From contig JARVKI010000011.1 of the NCBI GenBank assembly GCA_036674765.1, positions 248,001 to 312,000 of the forward strand: a stretch of DNA of 64,000 bases. The letters run 5' to 3'. Below are positions 33,271-45,700 of this stretch, piece after piece. The translations under genes were made by a program, and so were the position numbers. Each line of letters starts with the position of its first letter. Positions within the stretch are counted from its first letter, which is position 1. Source of the DNA: Seiridium cupressi (lineage: Eukaryota > Ascomycota > Sordariomycetes > Amphisphaeriales > Sporocadaceae). The notes under the pieces were generated by a model, which searched no databases, had not been told where the DNA came from, and saw only the letters and a list, made by a program, of their open reading frames with translations.

Positions 33271-33426
33271 GTGAGTGAACTATCACGTCCTTGAATGAGT
33301 CTCACCTTACTGAGAATCCCCTAGCTGTGCTCGTTGTTCGCTTCATTTCTTACATTCATTCGTTTGAACATTTGAGGTATGCCCAGCAACGAAATCTGTC
33401 TGACAGCGGCTTACAAGTGATTCTAG
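33271..33426 (+). other. Two probable 5'-UTR introns of the secreted-protein gene
   Basis: Intron A is 33271-33324 (donor GTGAGT, acceptor CCCTAG; 54 nt, with TTACTGAG as branch-like site). Intron B is 33377-33426 (donor GTATGC, acceptor TTCTAG; 50 nt, with CTGAC). Both acceptors are followed by the same exon start, so CTAGCTGTGCTC occurs at both. Confidence 0.6.
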
Positions 33427-33486
33427 CTGTGCTCCATTATCTATCTAACTTGTAATATTCTCAAATCCCTTTCCTCCACCATCAAA

Positions 33487-34012
33487 ATGCAGTTCCCTAC
33501 CATCCTCATCTCTGCCCTCGCGGCCGTCGCCTCTGCTGCCCCCGCTAAGAAGGAGGAGCCACGCGCTGCCTTCAATGCAGCGGATTTCAACAACTTCGCC
33601 TTCAACAGCATCGATCTTGGATATCTGGGCGTTGTCAACTCTCTGGACTTTCAGATTCTGCAGCAACTTTCCACCAACAACAACCTCAACATTGGCGGCT
33701 TCGCGGGCCTGTTCTCGAACGGCGCTTTCGACATCAACAGCCTGCTCCAGTTCCAGCAGATCCAGAACATCATTCAACTACAGCAGCTTGGCGTCCTGGG
33801 CGGCTTCGATCTTAGCACCCTGAACCTGAACCAGGTCAAATTTGGTGTGATCAACGCCATTGGTGGCGTTGATTTGACTCAGTTCATTGACGCCTCTCTG
33901 GCTCCCCAGATCCAGACTATTGTCCAACAACAAAGTGAGTCTCCCATCCAGACTTCATACATAGTCTCATAAGCTAAATGATATAGTAGCTGTCGCTGTT
34001 GTCAAGGAATAA
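33487..34012 (+). CDS. Secreted protein of unknown function, asparagine/leucine/glutamine-rich
   Basis: Two exons (33487-33934, 33987-34012; 52-nt intron) give 157 aa. The tiny last exon adds IAVAVVKE before the stop and joins in phase. Residues 1-18 are a signal peptide (MQFPTILISALAAVASAA), followed by a KK/R-containing propeptide-like stretch (PAKKEEPRAAF). The mature chain is made of repeating Asn/Leu/Gln/Phe segments (FNNFAFNSIDLGYLGVVNSLD, LQQLSTNNNLNIGGFAGLF, FDINSLLQFQQIQNIIQLQQLG). It has no cysteines, unlike typical effectors. Similar proteins are widespread in Sordariomycetes and abundantly expressed, but their role is not known to me. A TATA box and two leader introns suggest strong expression. 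Confidence 0.87.
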
Positions 34013-34841
34013 GTCATTACTATAACGGGGGAATGAGGACTTGGATTTTCTGGTAGCGATGTTGCTCTTAGGTTTCCAAAAGGCGCAGTTCTGGTGTTTA
34101 GGAGCGGCACAAGGTTATTAAATACCGGATATATGGAGCAGAATTGAGTGGCCATTGAGGGTAGAGCGCACGAAACCGGAATTTGTTACCCTCCGTTTGT
34201 AAATCCTCAAAGGCTCAGGGTAATTTTGCCAGTAACGGGGAGATGAATGAATAACTCTTTAGTTGTGCTTTTCTAAACACGCCTTCCAAAACCCGATGGA
34301 ATCCAATTCTTCTAATCTAATCAAGATGTGGCACACTATGCTTTGATTCACCTTCAATAGCGTTGCATGATATTTAGTAAACGCTTGGTAACCCTTTGTT
34401 TGATCCACACAGCCGTGAAACTCACCGAACCTATTGAACACAACTGCCACCTGGCTTCACCTAATCAGCCTTGCAATGACATGAGATGGCTTTTCGAAGG
34501 ATAAATCCTACTTCATCTATTTTATAATCATTTATAGTTCAGTTCTTTAGATTACCTCCATCATACTGCATACAGCCGCGTTACGGTATTTTCCAGTACC
34601 ATTGTTTATTCTGGCGGGATTGGCTCATTACATAGACATGACAGGCTGTTTGATGTTTTGAGTAACCATGGGAACTTTCTCCTTACCTTGTTCTCTTGAA
34701 GTTACCCACTAATCGTAGTGTTTGTAGGTGATTATGCTGTGGATACATGAAGACCGTAACGTACATTAGAGCAAGACTTATCATAGTAGCACAGATAAGT
34801 TCGTCTTGAAATAAAAAGATGATTCTGCCGCCGCGTGGCAC
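34013..34841. other. Convergent intergenic region, AT-rich
   Basis: About 830 bp lie between the 3' ends of the secreted-protein gene and the P450 gene. The region is AT-rich and nothing was recognised. Confidence 0.45.
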
Positions 34842-36522
34842 TCATCCTTCAACTGTATGCTTACCACGGCGTTGAAAGCGGACTATGAGCGGGGCCTTCT
34901 TCCACAGCTGCCTCAAGCGACATTTGTCCGGCCAGTATCCAGGCTCTCCTACCAGACTAAAATCAAGCGAGTACACGATCTTGGATAAGATGATTCTCAT
35001 TTCCAGCCATGCAAGGTTGATCCCCACACAAGCTCGAGGTCCAATGCTGAACGGAACGGTGTACGGTTTGCCCCCCTCTCCCACCCATCTCTCCGGCTTC
35101 CAAACTAGTGGCGATGGCACCGTTTTCGGATCTCTGTGCAGGCTCGTGATGTCCGTGGATACATAGACGCCTTGGGGGATGAAGATACCATTAACAATTT
35201 CACCGGGGGATTTGCGAGGCGGACCCATTGGAGAGGGTGGGAAAATCCGCAGAGTTTCCTCGAGGATGGCGTTGAGGTAGGTGAGGCTTGCAGTGCTGTC
35301 TCCGTTTATCTCGTCAATTGAGCGGAAGGAGGTATTGAGCTCATCTCGGAGTCTTGCGAGACAGTTTGGGTTTGCGGCTAGAAAATACAGAGCAGCTGTT
35401 AAAGTAGTCGCAGTTGTCTCGGCACCAGCTGTCAAGAGGACGTTTGCTTCAGCCGCGAGTTGATCTTCGCTCATGCTCTTGTCTCGGATTACACTAGCAA
35501 ACAAGTCTTCACGGTTGTTGGCATCGCCGATCTTGATGCGGTGGCGGACCTTTTCGAGCGTCATGGCGTGGTGCTGTGTGTATTTCTCGATAGCGTCCTT
35601 GGGGATCAGAAATGGCAACAGGTGTTTGAGAACTGGAAGCCGGTTCTTGAGTCCTGCAACACTGCCGCCATAAACTGCATCGAGGAGTATGGATACCCAA
35701 TAATTGGGCCTGGCTTCTCGAACGGCGCCAAAGCTCTCGCCAAAAGTAAGCTCGCCTATAGTAATATGTAAAGTCAGTAAGGTGTTACGATCGTAAGACC
35801 ACTGGTCTGGGCGATGAATCTTCTGACACATTGACCGAATGACGCGTACCCATGATATCAAAAGTAACCCACTCCAGTGCTTCTGTGGCATTCATACCAC
35901 TCGGTCCCGAGGCAAGCCGCTCGATCTGTTGGAGGAAGAAATCAACATGCTGGTGTATAAGATGCTCCCGGTCTCTCAGAGCTCGCGGGCTAAACCCAGG
36001 CGCGAACATCTTTCGCTTGACGGCATATTTCTCCGGATCTCTTTCGTAGGCAATGTTGGCAAATTCACCGTGGTCATAGAACAGCTCTGATTTGGGAAAC
36101 AGCTTTCTAGCCTTAGATGGTGTTCCGTAGATGTCTTTGAATGACTGTGCCGAGGAGAATGATAGCTCGTTAGGAGCTATGCGCACGATGTTTCCATAAC
36201 GACGATGGACCTTCTGCATCACGAACGGCCAGTTTCCGCCACTCCATATCGTGGTATACCAAAGCTTTATCAGCAGTCAATCATTTGTGGACATGAGAAG
36301 CTCGTGCAAGAGAAATTACCTCTGAGATCGCGGCGAGCTTCGGACCAGGGTATTTCGAGAGCGGATGAAAGTGAAGGCTGTAAATGCACCATGCCAACCA
36401 GTATCCTACCAGCTGAAAGGAGGGTCAGCCTTTCCATGGAGAGATTGTGAGGATGGCAGAGGTACCATAAAGACGACCGCGGACACTGCTTGGGTCAAAG
36501 ATATGCCTATTTTCTCTTGCAT
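34842..36522 (-). CDS. Cytochrome P450 monooxygenase (microsomal)
   Basis: Four exons (36522-36466, 36412-36320, 36264-35850, 35755-34842) give 492 aa. It is a heme monooxygenase anchored in the ER by an N-terminal helix (about residues 8-35, spanning exons 1-2), followed by the proline hinge HPLSKYPGPKLAAISE. Class motifs are the I-helix AGAETTATT oxygen-activation site, the ExxR of the K-helix (EETLRIFPP), the PERW motif (WKPERWVGEG) and the heme loop PFSIGPRACVG with the iron-ligating Cys431. The layout resembles fungal CYP families related to isotrichodermin C-15 hydroxylase or benzoate hydroxylase, but the substrate cannot be inferred. No polyketide synthase, NRPS or terpene synthase lies nearby, so cluster membership is not supported. 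The exon-4 frame is open from phase 1. Confidence 0.93.
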
Positions 36523-39088
36523 ATCAATTCCCCAAACCATATTCACTTATCAGATATGGCAAAGCACAATCTCATAATATGGAGGTATTATAGACTACTT
36601 GAGAGATATGCTAGAACTGTCCGTAAGCTCAGGGCAATGGGTCTTTAAATAGTTGAAGTACCCAGATGTGATCGACCTCATTATTCCATGGAAAGTCGAT
36701 GTAGTATTCAGCTGTTAGCCAAGTCTTCACCGGCAGGGTTCCTTGCGACATACACATCAAATCACGGTAATTGCCTGGCAAACTATGTCTTGATAAATCA
36801 CGTCCCATTGCATTATCGAGCATAAGAGTGGACACTAATACAAGGGTGCAATGTATGGGTATGGTGGGGGATGGATGGAAGATCACCAAGGGTTGGAGAA
36901 ACCCGTACGGCTCGGCATTTCATCATGACACTCCTTAGCATCCTTACAGCAGATATGCACTGTTTTCTTATCTCTTAAGAATTCGGTGCACCAACTGGAT
37001 GATTCGGCGAGGGACCGCCCAATTTTACGAGCTTAGCTTACATCCCGGCCCGGGCATAGTCATATAACCTACGGCCCGGGTGATAGTTCGTTATTGTTCC
37101 ACTGCGTGTCCCTGGAGTAGCTTCCTTACTAATCGACACTGGTTCTTCTGGATATTATTATCTAGTGCCGTTGTCACATGTTTGGTAGGATTTTCTTATA
37201 ACTCGGCCATCGACCTGCTTCTTTGGCTTCTCCTATCTCAACTATCCAAGATGGCTCACTCATTATTCTCGGTTTCTCGAGAGATCCCTCACCGTGATTA
37301 TTGTTATTACTTCTAAGAATCATGTCCTATTTCCCACAGTTCTTATTTCGTCCCCATCCGCATTCATGATCATGCTATCATTGGTTCCCCGTCGGTTGTG
37401 TGCTTACATAAATACCTATCTGAACGGCCTTTCCAAGAGTCGCCATCGAAAGTCTTTGAAGATGAGCTTGCCGCTTCCGCTGTCGTCATCAGCAGCGATG
37501 CTAGCAAAGCCTGCTACAGAGAAAATGTCTTTAGACCAATCTGACGCTAGGATTTGACTGTCAAAACCAAAGGGTTTGGAGATCATGCATGTGACACATA
37601 CTGGATCGGCGACATGGACAAGGCAAAGTTGATAATCTAGGGCCCCGTGACTGAGAAAACAGAGTTTTCAAAAAGAAAATAGTCATGGCGACACGCCATC
37701 TCCGGCAGAACAAGGAGAAACGAGTCCCAACTCTGAACCGAAATAGGATGGTGATTAAGCAGGCTCGACTACATTTATATTACAATCCCATCCCGACCAG
37801 TCCAGTCCTCTCCTCTATCGCATTTCAAGGGCCAAGTCATTTCACCAAGAACCTTGTTGGCACCGAAATGATCCTCACACAGAAGATATGTATGTCTGTT
37901 CGATTCAGTTCCGCAGCTGTTCGGCTTTCAATACACCGGCAATATGGGGAATAACATCGGACGCGGGACTGAGTTACATGCAGCTTACAGGTCATTGTGG
38001 CCAATGACGGCGGCCTCCCATAAGCCCGTTGTTTTCAGCAGGCATGACTCGCCTCACTAGTTGACGCGTATGATCAATTCGCGACTGACACGCATGAGAG
38101 GACGCAGGTCACTTCGCAGTCTATTTCCAACCACTTGTTTGCCTCCAATCAGGGGCCAGGTGGTGTTTCCCGCCGAAAAGGGACCAGCTTGAATACTCCA
38201 GGTGCCTGCATGTCATTGGCCAGCCACCCCCTTTTCTGCCTGTGTCATTCCGAGCTGATATCGTGTAAGTGAGACATTGCTCGATCTATGTTCTGCAGCA
38301 ATTTCAATGGTCTGACGTATGCGATGGCGATTCCTGCCGCTATTCGGCTGCCCACCGACCAACTGAGTGTATATCTTTCTTTTTGGTTGATCGTTGGCCT
38401 CCTGGCGAACCGGGGGCCTGGACTGCTGAGGTGGGACGAGGTTTGAGGACGAGGGGCAGCAAACGAACGAACCACTGGACAAGCTCTAGCGTGGTTAGCG
38501 GCGCAGACCCGCCGTCACGCTGGCCCAGGGTGTCCCAGGGCGTCCCCATCTGCCCCTCCTCCGCGTGTCAGTCCAGCCAACGGCAGCTGTCGCATCCCGC
38601 GGAGCTGGGGTTCATGGCAGCAACAGTGACCTTCACCTGGCCAATTGAGGTCACAGGTCGAGGTGAGCGACGGTGAGCAGCAGCGAGGGGCCTCCGTCTC
38701 TTCATTTCCTCATCTTCTCCTCTATCGTGTCGACAATTGCATTTCACGGCTTTGGGCGGCAATTTCGAAGCGCATACGGCGATCCCACGTTCCATCTCCA
38801 ACGGCCTGTTTCCTGCGCTGCAGCGTTGTCCCTCCCGGGGACACCTCCCATCCAACAGCTGTGTGCTCCCTTATGCACACTGGCCCCGGCGCCAATCAGC
38901 TTCGACACGGTCGCAGCTTCTCCTGCAGGTAGCCATTCAGAAGCAACCAGCTGTTCTACCTCCGCACCGCGCCGTGCTGGTCCTATCTCGTCGCCGCTTA
39001 AGGGGTGGTAGGGACCCGGCAGCTCCTCGGACTGCCCACTGCGAATCCGACACCCGTCAGGGCTGACGAGAGCGGGCCCAAGGGACGA
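36523..39088. other. 2.6-kb divergent region between the P450 and RBR ligase genes
   Basis: This region must carry both promoters. The right third (about 38200-39000) is GC-rich with overlapping frames on both strands of up to 214 codons (38744-39388, minus), which overlap the RBR gene antisense and show no family signature. No repeats or RNA genes were recognised. Confidence 0.4.
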
Positions 39089-41795
39089 ATGGCAAATCTG
39101 CAGGATGGAAGAGGCAAGCACCGGCATAGGCGTCGAGAGCATACACGTTCTCCATCGCCATCCCACCCTCATGATTGGGAGCGAACACACCATCCCACCC
39201 TCGATTCGCTGCCCTACCGAACCCGATCCCGTGCTGCTGATGTCGATATACAGATGCCCGACAGTGCTAGCAGGAGGACGAAGCACTCTGCTTCCTCGTC
39301 CCATCGAGGCCGTCGGGCGTCTGACAACCTGCGCGAGAGCATGCCTCCGACAACGACGAATTCGCGCCGGTCGCGCACCGCTACACACCGGAGGGGCAAG
39401 GAACCGGTCGTATATGAGGATGACGAGGAACCCTTCACCTCCCGTGAGCGTCCGCCGAGGCCAAGAGGACGCAGAATTAGGACCAGGTCTCCGTCAACAT
39501 CGGCCTCAGAGAGGAGTAGTAGCCGAAGCGAGATGGGCATGACGCCGCCTCGGTCTGCCCACGTGAACCACTCTACTCCTGACTCCAGACGTTCCTCTAG
39601 GAGTCCATCGAGTCGGAGAGGATCTAGCGTGGACTCCGCGTCAACCGTTTCCACGCAAAATGAAGTCAAGGAAATACTGCGACGGGAACCCGCCAGAATT
39701 TCAGTTATTCCAGACGCCGAGAAGCCTGGCCATCGACGACACCACCGGAGACACAGAGCAGTGGAGCCGGCTGTCTACGAAGAGGAACCATCACATAGAT
39801 CCAGACATGTCGTGCCCATCATCTCTGAGAGCCGAGAGGCGCCGAGGCGGCGACATACGCATCACTCGGAATCCCGGAGCAGCTCTCGTAGACGCCCCCA
39901 CCATCATCACGACCGCCGAGAGGTCGTGAAACCATCTAGTTCTAAGCGGTGCGTGAAACTGCCAACAACCGGGAGTCCACTTGGAAATTAGTACTGATTT
40001 GGAAATAGCGGCCACAAGAGCTACTACGAGTCCGACAGTGTTTACGTGGACAGGCCCAAGCTACCAAGATCATCAAGCTCTCAAGTTACCACTCAAACCA
40101 TGAGCACTTCATCCAGGAGATCCTCTACCGTGATAAGCAAATTCGTCTTTGGCTCATCTAGCCATCCTAGCAAGGTCAAGCTGTGAGATGTCCTTGTCGC
40201 TACAGTCTGGAACTCAACTAACCAAATTAAAGGGTCGAATGTGTGGCGTGCCTTGATGACGAAATACCCTCGACAAAGGCAGCAAAGCTGAAATGCAAGC
40301 ATCACATGTGCCATTCTTGCATGAAGCGGGTTTTCAAGGTTTCTATCAAAGACCCCCAGCACATGCCACCCAAGTGCTGCACAGAAGACCCTATTCCAGT
40401 AGAGCATGTTGATCGACTTTTTGACACAAGTTTCAAGAGGACTTGGAACCGGAAGTTCGCCGAATACTCGACACGCAACCGCATTTATTGCCCGTCAAAA
40501 AGGTGCGGCGAATGGATCAAGCCCAATCGCATTCAGAAGCTGAGGGATGGTCGGAAGATCGCCAAATGCGGCCACTGTAAAACAGAGGTATGCTGTGCTT
40601 GCAATAGCAAATGGCATCGGTCGAAGGATTGCCCTGGGGACGAGGGCACCAATGAGATCCTGGAGCAAGCCAAGGAGTATGGCTGGCAGCGCTGCTACAG
40701 CTGCAAGGAAATGGTCGAATTGAAAGAAGGATGTAACCATATGACATGGTGAGCTCCAAACCCCTTGTTCCTGCAAAAACACAACACACTAACAATTGTA
40801 GCCGCTGTGGCGCTGAGTTTTGTATGATATGTGGGGTCAAGTGGAAGAGTTGCGAATGCCCTTGGTTCAATTACGACGCTATCGAGCAAGATCGGCTTGA
40901 ACATATGAATGTTGCGGTCGACGTCCGATCAGAGCGGGACAGACCCCCTACCAGAGTGAGCCGTGGGCAAAGCAGTCGACAGCGCTATCCCCAAGCCTAC
41001 GAGGATGAAATGTCCACGCGCCGTGCGCAGGAGCGACATGATGAGGATCTAGCACGACGATTACAGTACGACGACCATGATGATGACGATGATGATGACG
41101 AGGATGAGTTTATCGACAGCTATGGCGATATTATTGGCGTCGGGAATACGGCAGGTCATCTCATGAATGATGATTACAGAAGAGCACCGCGGGTTATACC
41201 ACCAGCCCCTTCCCCTCCCATGCAGGCAGTCGATCGGGCCGGCACTGGTGATTACGTGACAGGAGTGAACAAGGCCCGGGGTGTGCGTGCGAGCTCTATG
41301 GAAAGACGGCTGGCCGATAGATTCTCAGAAGGCCGACAGGGCCCCAGCCCGACACATAGATCATTCACCATGCCCATGCCGCCCCCTCCGCCCCCTCCAG
41401 GCATGGGGATGGGGATGGGCATAGGCATGGGTATGAGTGGTATGAGTCCTCCGCACCCTCCACCGCCACCTCCAGGCGTTCCTTACATGAGGCGCGCGCA
41501 CACCATGGAGGAAGACATGTACAGTACCCCTTCGCGCTCGCGACTTTCTGAGCGGATCACTCCCGGGCGTGTTCGCTCGGAATATGAGCCTGATACGGCT
41601 GCTTACACTCCCTCGAGCCGGAGACGGCACAAGGAGAGGGATAGGGAGAGGGAGTGGGCGCGTGAACAAGAACCTCCCCCTGGCTCAGTCCTCGCCGGGC
41701 TTACAGGACCGGGGAGTGGCATGAGCCGAGTTCACGAGTGGAGGAATTATGTGGAGTGCGGAGAGCTAGATGTTGGCGGCATTGCTGCGAGCTGA
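39089..41795 (+). CDS. RING-between-RING (RBR) E3 ubiquitin ligase
   Basis: Four exons (39089-39948, 40009-40182, 40233-40748, 40802-41795) give 847 aa. The first ~340 residues are basic, Arg/Ser/His-rich and disordered. RING1 starts at about residue 345 (VECVACLDDE, then CKHHMCHSCM). The IBR follows (CPSKRCGEWI, CGHCKTEVCCACNSKWH). RING2 begins at CYSCKEMVELKEGCNHMTCRCG and continues into EFCMICG; exon 4 supplies its second half. RBR ligases carry ubiquitin on a RING2 cysteine before transfer, here most likely the one in GCNHMTC. The C-terminal ~300 residues hold an acidic run (DDHDDDDDDDEDEFID), two polyproline blocks and a Met-Gly repeat (GMGMGMGIGMGMSGM). The start at 39089 was chosen as the first ATG in frame. 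Confidence 0.92.
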
Positions 41796-42741
41796 GTTGA
41801 ATCGTGTTGTCGATTCTTGCTGCGTCCCGTATTCGGCATCAAGTCATGTCTAACGATCCCTTATGATTGATGGCGGTTTCATGATTTTTATGTTTGTCTT
41901 GCAACATTATCACGAATGACCTCGGGGTCAACTGTAAAATAGATTGGGATCAGCATGAGCATGTACGTGTGGCATATTTAAATGGGCGTTTTGGATCATA
42001 GTCAATTTTGGATATGGTTATCAACAATTTACTTTCGCTTCTGGCATAGCTGTCAACATACACAAGTGCAACGTCGCAAATCGTCAGATTGACAATCTTC
42101 TTGAGACGTCGTTCGTCCGTGACGCCCTGCGACCCATGGGTCCAGTCAAGCTACCACAAAATCAAGGCTATTCGAGTTCAAGGCAGGCATGCTGATTATG
42201 GGAAATAAAGAGACATCCAAAGCTCATGGAAGACTTCCAACGCCATGGTTCGGCCGAAACAAAACCTCTTTCCGCCAGTCACTTGCAAGGATTCGGGGTG
42301 CTTGAGATACGATGACTAGTTTAGTGGGGGGTCCCTGCAGCTCGCTCTCGCTAAGTTAATCAGATGCACAGTGGATCACTTGACATCAGCGTTGCCTGAC
42401 ACCGAATTTCCTAAATTCCAATGGCATTTGCACTACACTCGTGATCGTGTCGTGCCCGGACGTCACGGAGAGCGATACACTGCGATAGTCCGTCGCCGAT
42501 TTCTTCTCCTAGCGTACACAGATACCCCCTTCCTCCTCATAGATCTATATTTGACCCTTTTTAATTTATATCCATCGCTTTGTTCGGCCCTGTGCGGCTG
42601 CTCTGAATCAATATGAGGCTATAGGGGAGAGACGTCATAGCCGCACTTGTCCTCTGACCGCACCCGTTCCAACCCAGAGCCGAACAAGCTTTCTCCAAGC
42701 GACTTTGGCATACAGCCAACTGACCCAACGCCGACACGACA
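41796..42741. other. Intergenic region between RBR ligase and DUF676 lipase
   Basis: About 950 bp hold the 3' UTR of the ligase gene and the promoter of the lipase gene. No other feature was recognised. Confidence 0.45.
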
Positions 42742-45700
42742 ATGCTGCTCCTGCAACAGGTCGGATCTGTCAAGATCGGCGAGGTCGTGCGATATACTGT
42801 GACCTACACACCCTCACACGACCGCATCCTGCCCTCCCCCTCCGTTCTGCATCTGCGCATCCGCAACACCTCGGCCATCGCCCTGCGCGCCGCCTTCGTT
42901 CACGGCCCCTACTCTCTCGACGTTTCTGCCTATCCAGCCCACTTCGATCCCAACGTCAAGTTCGAGGATCCGCGGAAATATGGCGTGCCCGAGTTCGAGC
43001 CCATGCTCAAGGCCGGAGGATCGTGGACATGTCAGCTGACCGTCCCGGAGGATATCAGAGAGAGCGCGGGCCTTGGAGCTTCGCATGGCCACTTCGGAAG
43101 CGGCAGAGAGTGGGAGGAGAACACCAGCGTGAGCTGGGTTATCGAAGTGGCGAGCCAGGTCATCTTCTCAAGCTCGGCCGCCGTCGGATACGAGCTCTTG
43201 GTCGCCAGGGACGAGAAGAGCCTGCATCTAGGGAGCGCCCCAGTGCTGGGAGGTAGTCAGGCTCAGGTGCCTCAGCCGGGCCGCGTCAGCGACTTCCAGC
43301 AAAGCATAGGGGCAAAGGATGGACACCATCCGGCCCAATTAAAGGGCGTTTTCTCACGTGCTGTCACGCTCAAGGTCGAGGATACGGCCAGTTTGTGGAA
43401 CACGCCGAGGTTGCCGGGCTCAGAAGACTGGACACAAGGGCACCCGAATAAGCATCATGGTATGGGACATCCTTCCGCAACGGAAGCCGCGGGTCCTCCG
43501 AGAAATGCAGATAAGGAACAGCTCAAGAATGCGAAGGACGAGGAGAGGGTAAAGAGTGGCGAGAAGAAACCCAAGAAGATCCACCTTGTGGTCATTACAC
43601 ATGGATTGCACAGTAACCTGGGCGCCGATATGCTGTACCTGAAGGAGAGCATCGACGCGACGGTGAAGCAGGCCAGAATCGATGCCAAGGAAAGGAGGAA
43701 AAAGGAGAAGGCAGAGAGAGAAGCGAAGCGCCGAGAGAACCTAGCCCAAGGACTCGAAGATCCGACTCAGAAAGATGAGGAATTAAGACCTCAAATATCA
43801 CACGAGGAGGAAGAGGAATACGACGACGAAGAAGTCATAGTACGAGGCTTCTCGGGAAATGCAACCCGTACCGAGAGAGGGATCAAATTCTTGGGTAAAA
43901 GGCTGGCACGGTTTGTTCTCTCAATGACATATCCGGACCAACCCTTCCTTCCAACCGTGAAATCAGCAACGGAGAGCATAGCTGGTGCTTTCAAGCCCGA
44001 GCCGGTGGACAAGACCGACAAGCCGGCGCACAAGCATAGCACTATACACCTACCAAAGCACCATGGGCCAGATAGAGCGTTCCAAATCACCAGTATCAGC
44101 TTCATTGGGCACTCTCTGGGTGGGCTGGTACAGACATACGCGATAGCGTATATACAGAAGCACTCGCCACAATTCTTCACCCTGATCCGGCCGATCAACT
44201 TTATTACGCTCGCCTCGCCGTTGTTGGGTCTCAGCAATGAGAATCCACTCTACGTCAAGTTTGCTCTGGACTTTGGGCTTGTCGGTAGGACGGGCCAGGA
44301 CCTTGGTCTTACGTGGAGAGCTCCTACCATTGCCAGAAGCGGATGGGGTGCCATCGTCGGCACATTGGGCGAGAGCGCACATAAGAAGGTAATGGGTGAG
44401 GTTCAGCCGGAATCGAAACCCCTGTTACGGATACTGCCAACCGGGCCGGCACATGTGGCACTGAAGAAGTTCAGAAATCGGACAGTGTATTCCAATGTGG
44501 TAAACGACGGTATCGTACCCCTGCGTACCAGCTGTCTGCTATTCCTGGACTGGCAGGGGCTTGGTCGAGTAGAGAAGGCACGGAGAGAAGCGGGTTTGAT
44601 GGAGTCCGTCATCGGATTTGGCTGGGCCGAGCTGACTGGTGCAAATGTGACCTCACCGCGACGGGGGCCATGGGCGCCTTTGGAAGGGGAACAAGGTCAT
44701 CAGCAACAAGGACCTTCGATCTCTACGGTCTCGTCCGAGCCGAGTACACCACCTGAGCACGCTACCGAGGTGCCTCAGCCAGCCGAAAATGCAACCGTTG
44801 AGGACGATACACATAGCCTCAACATCGCCACCCCATACCACGAGAATCCGCCACCACTGTCAACTTCTGAGACGCATAATAACGAGGGCCCTTTGTCAGG
44901 GTTCTTGAGCTTCTTCAAGTCTAAGGAGGCACCCCAGCCTCCACCACCAAAGTCACCGCGTCCAAGTTCCTCCAAGGAGTCCAAGGTATTCAAGCGAAGT
45001 CAGACTCTCAAGCTGGAGAACGATTCGGCAAGCTCCAGCAGATCGAAAGTGTCTACGGGACATGAATTGGAGGCTAGCCAGCAAAGTAACATGTCGGCTC
45101 CCCCAAAGACAAGCTTTTTTGAATCAGCTGGTGATATTCTGAATCCTAAGATTCCACCCATGGAATATCTCATCGATCCTTCCAAGCGTCCTCGAACCAT
45201 CTTCCATGATCGCGTCTATCACCCCTCGGATATCCCTTCACCGCCTCTCAAGAAACGGCCGACAGGAACGCTCGCGATGCGTAAGAAGTCTAATTCGCGT
45301 AGCTTATCCTCGTCCAAGACCAAGACGGCCAGTCAAATTGAACGAAATGACAGCACCTCATCGTCGCCGTACGAAACAACTAAACCCGGTGTTGCCCACC
45401 AAGCCTCGACCCTTTCAACTCAAGACTACGACGACCTCCTACACACAAGCCCAGACCATGACCCTGACGAGGTTATTGATAGTTCCAACATGAGCGTTGA
45501 AGAGAAGATCGCCCGTGCCTACCATAAGGGCCTGAGCTGGCGTAAGGTTCTCGTCAAGCTTGAACCGGACGCTCATAACAATATCATCGTCCGGCGCATG
45601 TTTGCTAATGCTCATGGCTGGCCCGTGGTGAAGCATCTAGTCGATTCGCACTTTAGCGATGCAGCTGCTGCGCGTGTGCCAGACCAGAAAGAACAAAACG

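Larger units (their letters stand above)
30988..33486. other. 2.5-kb intergenic region; includes leader of the secreted-protein gene
   Basis: No gene is called here. The longest frames are 140 codons (31921-32343, minus) and 97 codons (32347-32640, minus). The latter reads somewhat protein-like (FGFYGKSLPSKVYLEKQQHA) but has no known motif. The last ~330 bp hold a TATA-like box and two 5'-leader introns of the downstream gene. Confidence 0.4.

Noticed and set aside
38744..39388. 214-codon minus-strand frame
   Set aside because: It overlaps the start of the RBR ligase gene on the other strand and is Arg/Pro/Gly-rich as expected of an antisense GC-rich frame.
34842..41795. Secondary-metabolite cluster around the P450
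   Set aside because: Neighbours are a secreted protein and a ubiquitin ligase; no backbone synthase, transporter or pathway regulator lies next to it.
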